Assembly (NCBI RefSeq): GCF_011764585.1
Contig: NZ_AP022853.1
Span: forward strand, 1,967,501 to 2,031,500
DNA from: Sulfurimicrobium lacus
GTDB lineage: Bacteria > Pseudomonadota > Gammaproteobacteria > Burkholderiales > Sulfuricellaceae
Length of the DNA: 64,000 nucleotides
Reading direction: 5' to 3'
The notes under the pieces are model-generated. The model had not been told where the DNA came from and searched no databases. It saw nothing but the letters and a program-made list of their open reading frames with translations. A program made the position numbers and the translations under genes. Positions 16,109 to 26,300 of the stretch are shown here, one piece after another (the first letter of the stretch is position 1; each line of letters starts with the position of its first letter).

Positions 16109-17128
16109 ATGGCAACTCTCGCAACCGGCCAGCTCACCCTGGCGGACTATTCAAAGCGCCTTTCCCCCGATGGCAAGATCGATCCCATTGCCGAACTGCT
16201 ATCGCAGCAGAACGACATCCTGGAAGACATCGTGTGGAAGGAAGCCAACCAGCCGACCAGCCACGTGGTTGCGGTTCGCACTGGCCTGCCCGCCGTCTAC
16301 TGGCGCGGTTACAACCAGGGCGTCCCGTCTGGCAAGTCGACCACCGCTCAAGTTACCGAGCCGTGCGCGATGCTGGAAGGCCGCTCGCATATCGACGCCA
16401 AGCTGCTTACGCTGAACGGTAACTCTGCAGCTTTCCGCCTGTCCGAAGAATCGCCTTTTATCGAGTCCATGAGCCAGGAGATGGTCGGCAAGATTTTCAA
16501 CGGCAACGTTGGCGCGGACCTTAAGACTTTCTCTGGCCTCGCTACCCGCTATAGCTCGACCACCGCCGGCAACGGGCAGAACGTCATTCTCGGCGGCGGT
16601 TCCGGTTCCGACAATGCTTCCATCTACCTAGTATTGTGGGGTGAGCAAACGGTATTTGGTACATTCCCAAAAGGCTCGCGCGCCGGCTTGCAGAACCGCG
16701 ATCTCGGCGAAGAATCGGTACAGGACGCTTCGGGCAACTGGTATCAAGCGGCCCGCTCGCTGTTCCAATGGGACGGCGGCCTGGTGGTCAAGGACTGGCG
16801 CTACGTGGTGCGCATCGCCAATATCGACGTATCCGACTGGGTGGGCGTCACCGGCACGCAGGCAACGACCGCATCGACCAACCTCATCAAGCTCATGATG
16901 CGCGCCATCGCTCGCATCCCGAACTTCAACATGGGCCGCGCTGCGTTTTACGCCAACCGCTCGATCCAGGAAGGTCTGATGGTCCAGGCGCTGGAGAAGT
17001 CCTCCGCTGCGCTGGGCATCAAGGAAGCGCTCACGCAATTTGGCACGAACATGAAGCAACTCGAATTCATGGGCATCCCGGTGCGTGGCGTCGATCAACT
17101 CGGCATCGCTGAAACCCTCGTGTCCTAA
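16109..17128 (+). CDS. Major capsid protein
   Basis: The 339-residue protein begins MATLATGQLTLADYSKRL and contains sequence blocks typical of the BPP-1/P22-like HK97-fold capsids (LLSQQNDILEDIVWKEANQP, YWRGYNQGVPSGKST, FYANRSIQEGLMVQALE). An excellent ribosome site (AAAGGAG) fits very high expression. It is followed by the cement protein and preceded by the scaffold. Confidence 0.93.
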   Translation: MATLATGQLTLADYSKRLSPDGKIDPIAELLSQQNDILEDIVWKEANQPTSHVVAVRTGLPAVYWRGYNQGVPSGKSTTAQVTEPCAMLEGRSHIDAKLLTLNGNSAAFRLSEESPFIESMSQEMVGKIFNGNVGADLKTFSGLATRYSSTTAGNGQNVILGGGSGSDNASIYLVLWGEQTVFGTFPKGSRAGLQNRDLGEESVQDASGNWYQAARSLFQWDGGLVVKDWRYVVRIANIDVSDWVGVTGTQATTASTNLIKLMMRAIARIPNFNMGRAAFYANRSIQEGLMVQALEKSSAALGIKEALTQFGTNMKQLEFMGIPVRGVDQLGIAETLVS

Positions 17129-17148
17129 TCCAGGAAAGGAATCCCATC

Positions 17149-17601
17149 ATGATTATCGACGCACTCTTGCAACTCTCTGCCGCTCAAGCCGTCACGGCTT
17201 CGGCGGTATCCACCAACACCATCGATCTCGGTGTCGCGCGCGACATCGGCCAGGGCGAGGATCTGTACGCCGCCTTCACCGTTGATGTAGCCCCCACGGC
17301 AGCCGGCGCCGCCACGGTGCAATTTCAGATCATCACCTCCGCCGCGGCCGACCTCAGCTCGCCCACTGTTATTGGTGAAACCGATGCCATCCCCATTACG
17401 GACTTGACCATCCACCGCAAGCCGATTGTGCTACCGATTCCGTCCGCGCAGCTTCTGGCGCAGCCTATCGGCCAGCGATACTTCGGCGTGCGATACACGG
17501 TTGGCACCGGCCCGCTAACTGCCGGCGCGTTCTCTTGCAACATTGTCGATAACGACCCTGGCGTAGGCAAAAACTACCCCAGCGGCTTCAGCGTCGCTTA
17601 A
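17149..17601 (+). CDS. Bbp16-like capsid cement protein
   Basis: The 150-residue, beta-rich protein (MIIDALLQLSAAQAVTASAV...) matches the Bbp16 family of capsid decoration proteins that form jellyroll trimers on the BPP-1 shell. A GGAAAGGA ribosome site precedes it, 20 bases after the capsid gene. It should stabilise the mature head. Confidence 0.88.
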   Translation: MIIDALLQLSAAQAVTASAVSTNTIDLGVARDIGQGEDLYAAFTVDVAPTAAGAATVQFQIITSAAADLSSPTVIGETDAIPITDLTIHRKPIVLPIPSAQLLAQPIGQRYFGVRYTVGTGPLTAGAFSCNIVDNDPGVGKNYPSGFSVA

Positions 17602-17611
17602 GGAGTGATCC

Positions 17612-17818
17612 ATGCCTGATTACATCGCACATCGGGACACCTGGCTGTCCCACGAGAACCGCAAGGTTTCAGCCGGCGAGGAGTTTTCGACGGTGTTCCC
17701 GGATGTCAACGGCAAGCCCATGCGGCTTTCGGACAACATCGAACTGGTCAAGAAAGGGAAGAAGGTTGTGGATGCCCCCCCGGCGGATGGCGCTCCGGCG
17801 GATGACAACCTGATTTAA
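17612..17818 (+). CDS. Small phage head-operon protein
   Basis: The 68-residue product (MPDYIAHRDTWLSHENRKVS...) follows the cement protein by ten bases with an AAGGAG ribosome site. It has a Lys-rich middle and a Pro/Ala/Asp tail. I recognise no family. The transcript terminates directly after it. Confidence 0.7.
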   Translation: MPDYIAHRDTWLSHENRKVSAGEEFSTVFPDVNGKPMRLSDNIELVKKGKKVVDAPPADGAPADDNLI

Positions 17819-17845
17819 CCGTTTCTCCCAACAGGAATCGACTTG

Positions 17846-17871
17846 CGGGGGTCTTGCGCCCCCGTTTTTTT
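17846..17871 (+). terminator. Rho-independent terminator after head genes
   Basis: Stem CGGGGG / CCCCCG with a seven-base loop, followed by seven T residues. It separates the highly expressed head genes from the tail genes; read-through is needed for the tail genes, since no promoter-like motif precedes 17883. Confidence 0.9.
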
Positions 17872-17882
17872 AGGAGCACGCG

Positions 17883-18533
17883 ATGGCATCGGAAGTCGAT
17901 ATCTGCAACCTGTCCCTGGCGAACCTGGGCGACAACGCTACCGTCACCAGTCTGAACCCGCCGGAGGGGGCGGCCCAGGCGGAACACTGCGCGCGCTTCT
18001 ATCCCGTTGCCCGCGATTCCCTGCTGGAAATGCACTCGTGGAGTTTTGCCACCAAACGGGAGCAGCTCGCTCAGCTGGGCACCGGCGGGACAGAGTGGGA
18101 TTATTCCTACGCGCAGCCTAGCGACGCGCTCAGCATCATCGCTGTTTTGCCGCCCGACGCCACCGACGACTACAGCATCGGCCTACCCAACGTGCCGACA
18201 GCAGCCAGCGCTTCCTACGTGCCGCAAGCGTTTTCCTGCGAAGTGGACGGCAGCGGCAACGACGTGATTCTCACCGACCAAGCCACCGCTGTGCTGCGCT
18301 ATACCAGCGTCGTTACCGACACCACTAAGTTCTCCCCGCTGTTCACCGTAACGCTGGCCTGGCACCTGTCATCCATGCTCGCCGGGCCGATGCTCAAGGG
18401 CGACGCTGGCGCCGCCGAGTCCAAGCGCTGCGCGGCCATGATGCGGGCCTATTTATCCCTGGCCATTGAATCCGACACCAAGCAGCGCCGCATCGCGCCG
18501 CAACATAACGTCGGCTGGATCAACAGGAGATAA
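17883..18533 (+). CDS. Tail tubular protein A-like / head-tail adaptor
   Basis: The 216-residue protein begins MASEVDICNLSLANLGDNAT and contains RFYPVARDSLLEMHSWSFAT, the characteristic opening of podovirus gp11/tail tubular A proteins. These form the ring below the portal. It lies immediately before the larger nozzle protein, as in T7-like and BPP-1-like phages. Confidence 0.85.
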   Translation: MASEVDICNLSLANLGDNATVTSLNPPEGAAQAEHCARFYPVARDSLLEMHSWSFATKREQLAQLGTGGTEWDYSYAQPSDALSIIAVLPPDATDDYSIGLPNVPTAASASYVPQAFSCEVDGSGNDVILTDQATAVLRYTSVVTDTTKFSPLFTVTLAWHLSSMLAGPMLKGDAGAAESKRCAAMMRAYLSLAIESDTKQRRIAPQHNVGWINRR

Positions 18534-18535
18534 GC

Positions 18536-20581
18536 ATGGCAAGCATTCGCACCCTGCAGCGCTCCTTCGCCGGGGGAGAGGTCAGCCCGGAAATGTTCGG
18601 TCGGATCGACGACACAAAATATCAAAGTGGGTTGGCGACGTGCCGCAACTTCGTAACCAAACCGCAAGGGCCGGTCGAGAACCGGGCGGGCTTCCAGTTC
18701 GTTCGCGCGGTGAAGGATTCCACCAAGAAAGCCAGACTGATTCCGTTCACCTACTCGACCACGCAAACCATGGTCATCGAGATGGGCGCGGGCTACTTTC
18801 GCTTCCACACCCTGGGCGCCACTGTAATGAGCGGGGGCTTACCTTACGAGATTACTAACTCGTTCGCCGAGGCCGACCTGTTCGACCTGCACTATGTTCA
18901 ATCGGCCGACGTACTGACCCTGACGCATCCGAACTATGAGCCGTGCGAACTGCGCCGCCTGGGGGCGACCAGCTGGCAACTGTCCGCCATCGCCTTCACC
19001 CCGGCCATCGCATCCCCCACCGGTGCGACTGCGACGCCAAACGCAACCGACACCACATACACCTACAACTATGTGGTGGCCGCTGTCGCTGCCGATGGCT
19101 ACAGCGAATCTGCCGCCTCGGCAGCAGCCACATGCACCAACAACCTGTTCACCACCGGGCGCTGGAACACGATCAGCTGGAGCACCGTAGCCGGCGCGTC
19201 GCGCTACAACGTCTACAAATTGCAGGGCGGCCTATATGGCTACATCGGGCAAACTACCGGGCTTTCGATTGTTGACGACAACATCGCGCCCGACCTGGGC
19301 AAGACACCGCCGATCTATGAAACGGCGTTCAACGCTGCCGGCGACTACCCGGCCGCCGTGTCCTATTTCGAACAACGGCGATGCTTTGCCGGCACGATCA
19401 ACAAGCCGCAAAACATCTGGATGACCAAATCGGGCACCGAATCGGCCATGTGCTACTCGCTGCCCATCCGCGACGACGACCGCATCGCCTTCCACGTGGC
19501 CGCGCGAGAGGCGAACACCATCCGCCATATCGTGCCGCTTACCCAGCTTCTATTGCTCACATCGTCGGCTGAATGGCGCGTTACGTCAGTGAATAGCGAC
19601 GCCATCACGCCCAGCACCATCAGCGTGCGACCACAGTCTTACGTCGGCGCCTCGAATGCGCAGCCAGTCATCATCAACAACTCGCTCATATATGGCGCGG
19701 CCCGCGGCGGCCACGTGCGCGAACTCGGCTATTCCTGGCAGGCCAACGGCTTCATCACGGGCGACCTGTCGCTGCGCGCCGCTCACCTGTTCGACACCTT
19801 CGACATAATCGACATGGCCTATGCCAAGGCGCCGCAACCCATCGTATGGTTCGTCAGCAGTAGCGGCAAGCTGCTGGGCCTCACCTACGTGCCTGAGCAG
19901 CAGATCGGCGCGTGGCACCAGCACGACACGGACGGCGTGTTCGAATCATGCACCGTAGTGGCCGAGGGGAGCGAGGACGTGCTTTATTGCATCGTTCGCC
20001 GCACCATCGGCGGCAACTCGGTGCGCTACGTCGAGCGCATGGCCTCGCGCCAATTCACCGACCAGGCCGACGCTTTCTTCGTCGATTGCGGCTTGACCTA
20101 CTCGGGCGCAGCTGCGACCGCGATCAGCGGCCTGGGCCACCTCGAAGGCAAAACCGTCAGCATCCTGGCCGATGGCGCAGTGCATCCGCAACGCGCGGTT
20201 ACGGGCGGCGCCATCACGCTCGACCAGGCGGCCAGCAAAGTGCAGATCGGTCTGCCGATTACCGCCGACCTATGGACTCTGCCCCTCGCCGCGCAGATCG
20301 ACGGCAGTTTCGGCCAGGGGCGCTACAAGAACGTCAATAAGGTATGGCTGCGCGTCTATCGCTCGTCGGGCATCTTCGCTGGGCCTGATGCCAGCAACCT
20401 GACCGAAGCCAAGCAGCGCACGACTGAGCCGTATGGCTCGCCCCCGGCGCTCAAGAGCGAGGAAATTCAACTCACGCTGTCACCGTCGTGGGCCGATAGC
20501 GGGCAGATTTTCGTGCGCCAGTCCGACCCCTTGCCCTTGTCCATTGTGTCCATGACGGCGGAAGTTGCGCTCGGTGCATGA
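18536..20581 (+). CDS. Tail tubular protein B-like / nozzle protein
   Basis: The 681-residue protein starts MASIRTLQRSFAGGEVSPEM, followed by YQSGLATCRNFVTKPQGPVE. These motifs are usual for the large tail-tube proteins of podoviruses. The middle contains a fibronectin-like segment (residues about 165-240, TYTYNYVVAAVAADGYSES). It should form the tail nozzle. It starts two bases after the adaptor gene and is followed by a late promoter-like motif. Confidence 0.83.
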   Translation: MASIRTLQRSFAGGEVSPEMFGRIDDTKYQSGLATCRNFVTKPQGPVENRAGFQFVRAVKDSTKKARLIPFTYSTTQTMVIEMGAGYFRFHTLGATVMSGGLPYEITNSFAEADLFDLHYVQSADVLTLTHPNYEPCELRRLGATSWQLSAIAFTPAIASPTGATATPNATDTTYTYNYVVAAVAADGYSESAASAAATCTNNLFTTGRWNTISWSTVAGASRYNVYKLQGGLYGYIGQTTGLSIVDDNIAPDLGKTPPIYETAFNAAGDYPAAVSYFEQRRCFAGTINKPQNIWMTKSGTESAMCYSLPIRDDDRIAFHVAAREANTIRHIVPLTQLLLLTSSAEWRVTSVNSDAITPSTISVRPQSYVGASNAQPVIINNSLIYGAARGGHVRELGYSWQANGFITGDLSLRAAHLFDTFDIIDMAYAKAPQPIVWFVSSSGKLLGLTYVPEQQIGAWHQHDTDGVFESCTVVAEGSEDVLYCIVRRTIGGNSVRYVERMASRQFTDQADAFFVDCGLTYSGAAATAISGLGHLEGKTVSILADGAVHPQRAVTGGAITLDQAASKVQIGLPITADLWTLPLAAQIDGSFGQGRYKNVNKVWLRVYRSSGIFAGPDASNLTEAKQRTTEPYGSPPALKSEEIQLTLSPSWADSGQIFVRQSDPLPLSIVSMTAEVALGA

Positions 20582-20585
20582 CGCG

Positions 20586-20617
20586 GTGCACGTAGTCGCG
20601 CGGGCGGGCGCTACTGT
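20586..20617 (+). promoter_or_regulatory. Late promoter-like motif, copy 3
   Basis: GTGCACGTA at 20586-20594, 17 bases, TACTGT at 20612-20617, then a GC-rich discriminator and an A at 20624. Unlike copies 0-2, a short leader with a CCGGAG ribosome site follows before the ATG at 20644. Confidence 0.75.
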
Positions 20618-20643
20618 TGCCCGCAATTATCCGGAGTAAAAGC

Positions 20644-21213
20644 ATGGGGTTTAATTCGACACAACTTGCTCAGGCTTCCCTTGTAACGCAGATCGGCGGC
20701 GCGGCCACTTCCGCCGTAGGTAGTTACTACGGCGCCAAGAGCCAGGTATCCAGCATGCAGTTTCAGGCAGGCATGGCGGATATTAACACCCGCATTGCCG
20801 AACTCGGCGCGCAGCAGGAACTCTACAAAGGCCAGCAACAGACCGGCACCCTGACCATGAAGGCCGGACAAATCAAAAGCAGCCAGCGAGCCGCCATGGC
20901 CGCCAATGGAATAGACCTGGGCGAGGGCAACGCCGCCGAGGTCCAGGCCTCAACCGACATCATGAAAGAAGTTGATAAAAACACCATCGAGGCCAACGCA
21001 GTGCGCAGCGCGTGGGGTTATAGGACGCAGGGGGTAAATTACCAGAACGACGCTCTCGTGAAGCGTGCCGGTGCCGATTCCATCAGCCCGTTCGCCTCGG
21101 CAGCCACTTCGCTGCTCGGCAGCGCTAGTGGCGTGGCAGGCAGCTGGTACAACTATTCGCGCAACCGCGACAGCATTCAGGCACCCGCGCCGGTTGAGTC
21201 AAGGAGCTGGTAA
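20644..21213 (+). CDS. Internal virion (ejection) protein, gp14-like
   Basis: The 189-residue protein begins MGFNSTQLAQASLVTQIGGA with a Gly/Ala-rich hydrophobic segment, followed by a long helical region and a Ser/Ala-rich C-terminus. Size, composition and position before a transglycosylase-containing ejection protein match the small internal core protein of T7-like podoviruses. The ATG at 20644 is preferred over an upstream TTG because of the CCGGAG site. Confidence 0.75.
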   Translation: MGFNSTQLAQASLVTQIGGAATSAVGSYYGAKSQVSSMQFQAGMADINTRIAELGAQQELYKGQQQTGTLTMKAGQIKSSQRAAMAANGIDLGEGNAAEVQASTDIMKEVDKNTIEANAVRSAWGYRTQGVNYQNDALVKRAGADSISPFASAATSLLGSASGVAGSWYNYSRNRDSIQAPAPVESRSW

Positions 21214-23384
21214 TGCCCACCGTCCCACGTTACGACTCCCCACAGGTTTCCCCTACCAGCTTACCGGCGCAGCCTTTCGGCGCCCCCGTTATGCCCGACA
21301 TCGCCGGGCGCCAAAGTCAGCAGACGGGACAGGCCATGCAGCAGTTCGGTGGCGATGTCGGCAGGATCGCCAACGACATGGCGCAGCAGGCCAACCAATT
21401 GCGGATCGACGACGCGCTTAACCAGGCCAAGGAAGCCGCACTCAGGCTGGCCTACGACAAAGATAAGGGCTTCACCAACCTGAAAGGCATCAACGCCCTG
21501 GAACGCCCGGACGGCAAACCGCTGGCCGACGAGTACGGTGATAACCTCAAAGACCAAATTTCACAGATCGCCGGCGCTTTGGGCAATGAAAACCAGCGCC
21601 AAGCTTTCGCAATGCACTCGAACGACATCCTGACCTCGTTTCGCGGGCAAGCTATCCAGCACGAGGCGGGCGAGTTCAAGACCTACGCCTTGTCCGTTTC
21701 TGATGGCGTCCAAAGCACAGCCCTGCGCGACATCGGCCTGAACTGGAACAACCCCGACGCGGTGGATTCCGCCGTCGAGCGCATCCGCGCGGAAACACAC
21801 CGGCAAGCCCAGCTACTTGGTAAGTCAGCCGAATGGCAGGATGCGCAGGCGCGCAAGCTGACCAGCAACGCGCACAAGGTTGCGCTCATGTCGGCCCTGG
21901 AACAGAACAACCCAGCATACGCCGATGGCTACCTCAAGAAGTATTCCGGGCAAATGGACGCCGACGACATCCTCGCCGTGCGTGGCCATATCACCAAGGA
22001 AATGGACAACCGGGTGGGCGTGTCGGCGGCCGGCGACGTAATGGGCCGGATGCAACCCCGCATTCAGGTGAGCGAGGGCGAGCGCGCGTTCAACATCGCG
22101 CTGGGCACCGAGTCTGGCGGCCACCAGTTCAGCGCGGACGGCCGGCCGCTGACCAGTCCGAAGGGCGCTATCGGCATCGCCCAGGTTATGCCAGACACCG
22201 CGCCCGAGGCCGCCAAGCTCGCAGGCCTACCATGGGACGAAAACCGATACAAGAACGACCCGGCATATAACAAGGCCATCGGCATGGCCTATTTCCAGAA
22301 TCAACTACGGGTCAACGGCGGAGATCTACCCAAGGCATACGCCGCATACAACGCCGGCCCCGGTCGTTTGCAGGAAGCCGTCAAGAAGGCCGACCAGTCG
22401 GTAAAGCTCAACAAGAACGACCCAACCGTGCCGGTGCGCACCTGGCTGGACTTCATGCCGCAGGAAACTAAGGACTACGTCGCCAAGAACATGAATGAAT
22501 ACGACGCTGGACAAGGGCAACCGGCCAGGCCGACGTTTCAGGAGATTGACGACCAGCTGCGCGCTGACCCGCGCCTGGCTGCCAGCCCAGCCCGCTACAA
22601 CGTGGCGCGCGAGGAAGCCCACCGTCAGTTCGAGGAACAAACCAAGGCTATCAAGCAGCGCGAGGATGATGCAGTCGCCAACGCCATGCGCGGCGTTATC
22701 CAGAACGGCGGGCGCTGGTCTGACTTGCCGGTGGCGATTCGCGCCGCCGTACCGCCCAAGGAAGTGGACAACCTCCTGGGCTTCGCGCAGAAGGTCAGCA
22801 AGGGCGATGATTCCACCAGCCCGTGGCTATACAACAAGCTGACCAGCAACCCCGACACGCTGGCGAAGATGAGCGATAACGAGTTTTTCGCGTTGCGCCG
22901 GGAGTTGTCCGAGTCCGATTTCAAACACTTTTCCGACCAGCGCGCCAAGCTCACTGGAGCAGCGCCAGGGAGTAACGGTCCGGGCGACCTCAACACCCAA
23001 GCCATCAAGCAATCGCTCGACGAGCGCCTGCGCATGCTGAAAATCGACCCCACCCCCAAAGACGACGGCGGCAGTGATGCGGCCCGCGTCGGAGGGATTC
23101 GGCGCTTCGTCGACCAGTACTTCATGACGGCGCAGCGAGAGGCCGGCAAGAAATTCACCGACGTCGAAGTAGGCCAGCACCTCGACGCCTTGTTTGCGAA
23201 GAACGCCACCTTCCGTGGCTGGTTCTCCAATTCTTCCGGCCCGATGCTGGGCATGAATGCGGGCGACATCGACAGCGCCACCAAGGACAACATCAAGGCC
23301 GCCTACAAGCGCCAGGGCGTCGACAACCCGACCGACGCCCAAGTCCTCAACGCATACTGGAACATGAAGGTCGCCCGTAAATGA
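21213..23384 (+). CDS. Ejection protein with lytic transglycosylase domain
   Basis: The 723-residue protein has an SLT-type lytic transglycosylase domain at about residues 290-400. The catalytic Glu is in ALGTESGG, with GAIGIAQVMPDTA and AYAAYNAGPGRL as the other conserved blocks. The rest is mostly helical. In podoviruses such proteins are ejected ahead of the DNA and open the peptidoglycan. The start overlaps the preceding stop by one base and its stop overlaps the next start. Confidence 0.88.
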   Translation: MPTVPRYDSPQVSPTSLPAQPFGAPVMPDIAGRQSQQTGQAMQQFGGDVGRIANDMAQQANQLRIDDALNQAKEAALRLAYDKDKGFTNLKGINALERPDGKPLADEYGDNLKDQISQIAGALGNENQRQAFAMHSNDILTSFRGQAIQHEAGEFKTYALSVSDGVQSTALRDIGLNWNNPDAVDSAVERIRAETHRQAQLLGKSAEWQDAQARKLTSNAHKVALMSALEQNNPAYADGYLKKYSGQMDADDILAVRGHITKEMDNRVGVSAAGDVMGRMQPRIQVSEGERAFNIALGTESGGHQFSADGRPLTSPKGAIGIAQVMPDTAPEAAKLAGLPWDENRYKNDPAYNKAIGMAYFQNQLRVNGGDLPKAYAAYNAGPGRLQEAVKKADQSVKLNKNDPTVPVRTWLDFMPQETKDYVAKNMNEYDAGQGQPARPTFQEIDDQLRADPRLAASPARYNVAREEAHRQFEEQTKAIKQREDDAVANAMRGVIQNGGRWSDLPVAIRAAVPPKEVDNLLGFAQKVSKGDDSTSPWLYNKLTSNPDTLAKMSDNEFFALRRELSESDFKHFSDQRAKLTGAAPGSNGPGDLNTQAIKQSLDERLRMLKIDPTPKDDGGSDAARVGGIRRFVDQYFMTAQREAGKKFTDVEVGQHLDALFAKNATFRGWFSNSSGPMLGMNAGDIDSATKDNIKAAYKRQGVDNPTDAQVLNAYWNMKVARK

Positions 23385-26300
23385 GTAATGAATTCGATGC
23401 TGCCGTAGCAGCCGCCATGCAACCTGACCAGGGGCAAGCCGCCCGCGTCGGGTTTTCCGCCGCTTCTGACACCAACCCGGACGCCTTCGCCGAGGCGCAG
23501 CGCGTCGCGCGGCGCACGGGCGTGCCGGTAGATACCGTGATCAACATGCCCAAGGAAATGAAGCGGCAGGACGCGGCGGGCTCTATCGACTTCGACGCCA
23601 TGGCGAAAACATCCCCCGCCACGGCGTCGCTGCTGGGCGATATTGAGAAAGCCAAGATCGCCCACGACAACGTGGATAACCTGGTAAGGATCGAGGAAAC
23701 CCTGCGCCCGATAACGCGCAGTGCGCGCAGCGCTCTAGCCGGTGCAACCTTCGACCTGTCGTCAGGCGCCTATGGCTTGCTCGAAACCGGGTTGAAGTTC
23801 ATCGCCCCGCTTGGAGACCCACTGGCCGGTACCCTTCTACCGGAAAACCCGCTGCGCCGCGTGGCCTCGGGCTTCGAAGATTGGCGCAAGGGCCAGGCGG
23901 CGCTGGCCGACACCGTAGCGGGCGACCAAACCGGAGCGGGCTTCATTGAGCAGGGCATTAACTCCGGTTTTCGTTCATTCGGACAAATGGCCCCCGGCAT
24001 AGCCGGCACCGTTATGACCGGAAACCCGGCCTTTGCGCTGGGCAGTGCAGGCGCCATGCAGGGCAGCCAGTCTGCCACCAAGGCGCTGGACGCGGGCAAG
24101 AGTCCGCTGCGGGCACTGGCCTACGGCGCAGAAGATGCCGCCGCAGAAGTCGCAACCGAAATGATCCCCATGGGGCTCCTGCTCAAGGACTTGAAGGCCG
24201 GAGCACCGCTGTTCAGGGTGCTGGGCCACCAGATCGCGACCGAAGTCCCAACGGAAATGACGGCGACCGCCTGGCAGAATTTCAACGAGTGGGCCAACCT
24301 AAACCCGGACAAACCTTTCAGCACTTATCTTGAAGCGCTACCGGCCGCCGAAGCGCAAACCGTAATCGCCACCATCACTACTTCGGTGCTCACGGCGGGC
24401 ATGGGTAAGGGCGTGCACGCCGTCGCTAACCGCATGCAACAAAACCAGGGCAAGGCGCAGCAAGCCAGTCAAAACGCCGAACTGCTGGGCTCGCTCAACC
24501 AGCTGGCCGCATACGATAAGCTGCTGCAGCGCGACGCGCCGACCTTCGAGCAATTCGTCGCGCACGCCGCTGAGGGCGGCCCAGTGCAGCAGGTATTCAT
24601 CGATGCGAATACCCTCATGCAGTCGGGCGTGGCCGAACAGGTGGCGGCAGCATCACCGGCTGTCGCTGCGCAGTTGTCCGATGCCTTGCAAACGGGCGGG
24701 CAGATATCTATCCCGATCGAGGAATACACCGCGCGCATCGCGCCGACCGAGTACGCGCAAAGCCTGATCGATCACATCAAGACCGACCCGGAGGGCTTCA
24801 GCCGGGCCGAAGCGCAGGAGTACATGCAGAACCACGCCGAGGAAATGCAGGCCGAAGTTGAGCGCACCCTGACCGATAAAAATGGCAACGACACCTTCAA
24901 AGCATCTGCCGATGTGGTGCGCGCCGAGATCAAGACGCAACTTGACACGGCGGCGCGCTTCACCCCGCAGGTGAATGACGCCTATTCGGCCATGGTGGGC
25001 AATTTCTACGCCGTCACGGCGGCCAAGCTAGGCATGACACCCGAGGGGCTGTTCCAGCGCTACCCGCTGCGTATCGGCGCCGAGCGAGTCGACGGCCTGC
25101 AGTTCGACCAGGCGGATACGCCGGATACTCCCGATGCGCTATTGACGGCTTTTGATAATGCTGATGAAATAAGCATCGAGGCTCCGAAAGCATCGGAGCA
25201 GGAGATCGACGATGCGCAACATCTTTTCCTATCCGCTTTCCCAGAGAACGCCACGCTGTATCGGCGAAAATCCGGAGTACTTAGCAGAATACGCCAAGCG
25301 TCAGACCGCGCCGCCAATGAGCTCGGAGGAAAGGCAGAAACAGCACGAAGCCATGCTGGCGCGCTGGGGCCGTTCTCCGCATACCAAATAGAGGGGGAGG
25401 AACTACCCCCCGACAGTTTCAACCCCAACGGCCTGCTGACGGTACGTGTTTTCGGCAAGGAGCAAGTCGAAGCAGGCCTGACGCAAGAACCAGCGCTCAC
25501 CTTCGCGGTATCCAGGGGCGGCGAACTTACCGTCAACGGGCCGTCCCCCTCCGGCGAAACCTTCGCGGAATTCCAGAAACGCGGATGGGCAGATCTCGGC
25601 CGCGATGCCAAGGGTGAACCCCAGCCCGGCTGGTCCACGCTGAAAGACCCGAACAATCCGGGCAAGCCCCTCCCTATTTCACAGATCACGCCCCTGCTGG
25701 CCGATGTGCACGCCCGCGTTCGCGCGTGGCGCATGGAAGGTTACGTCGGGTTACACTGGTCGCGTGCCACGGGAGCGCTAGGCGGCCTTCCTGGGATGCT
25801 GAACGAGAACGGCACGGCGGTGTTTTTCCAGGACAAAAAAACCCCCCGCGGCGCCTTCAACCCGGCGAGCCTGTCGATTACCCTGCTCAAGGGCGCGGAC
25901 CTCTCCACGTTCTTACATGAATCCGGCCACTTCTTCATGGAAGTGCATGCCGATCTCGCCGCCAAGCTGCAGCAGGATGCTGAGAGTTTCGGCCTAGATA
26001 CCCTGGAACCAGGGGAGCGCCAGATCATCGCCGACACCGACGCACTGTTGCATTGGTTCGGCGTGCGCGACCTAACCACATGGCACGCCCTCAACTTCGA
26101 GGAAAAACGCGCCTACCACGAGCAATTCGCGCGCGGCTTCGAGGCGTACCTATTCGAGGGCAAAGCCCCCAGTATCGAACTGCAAGGGCTATTCCAGCGC
26201 TTCCGCGCCTGGATGCTCAGTCTGTATAAGGAACTGAAAGCCCTCAACGTCGAACTGACCCCCGAAGTGCGCGGGGTGTTCGACCGCATGCTTGCCACGG

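Noticed and set aside
17883-18533. Separate late promoter motif before the tail genes
   Set aside because: No GTGCACGTA-like box occurs between 17,600 and 17,883; the tail genes must be read through the terminator at 17,846 or use an unseen signal.
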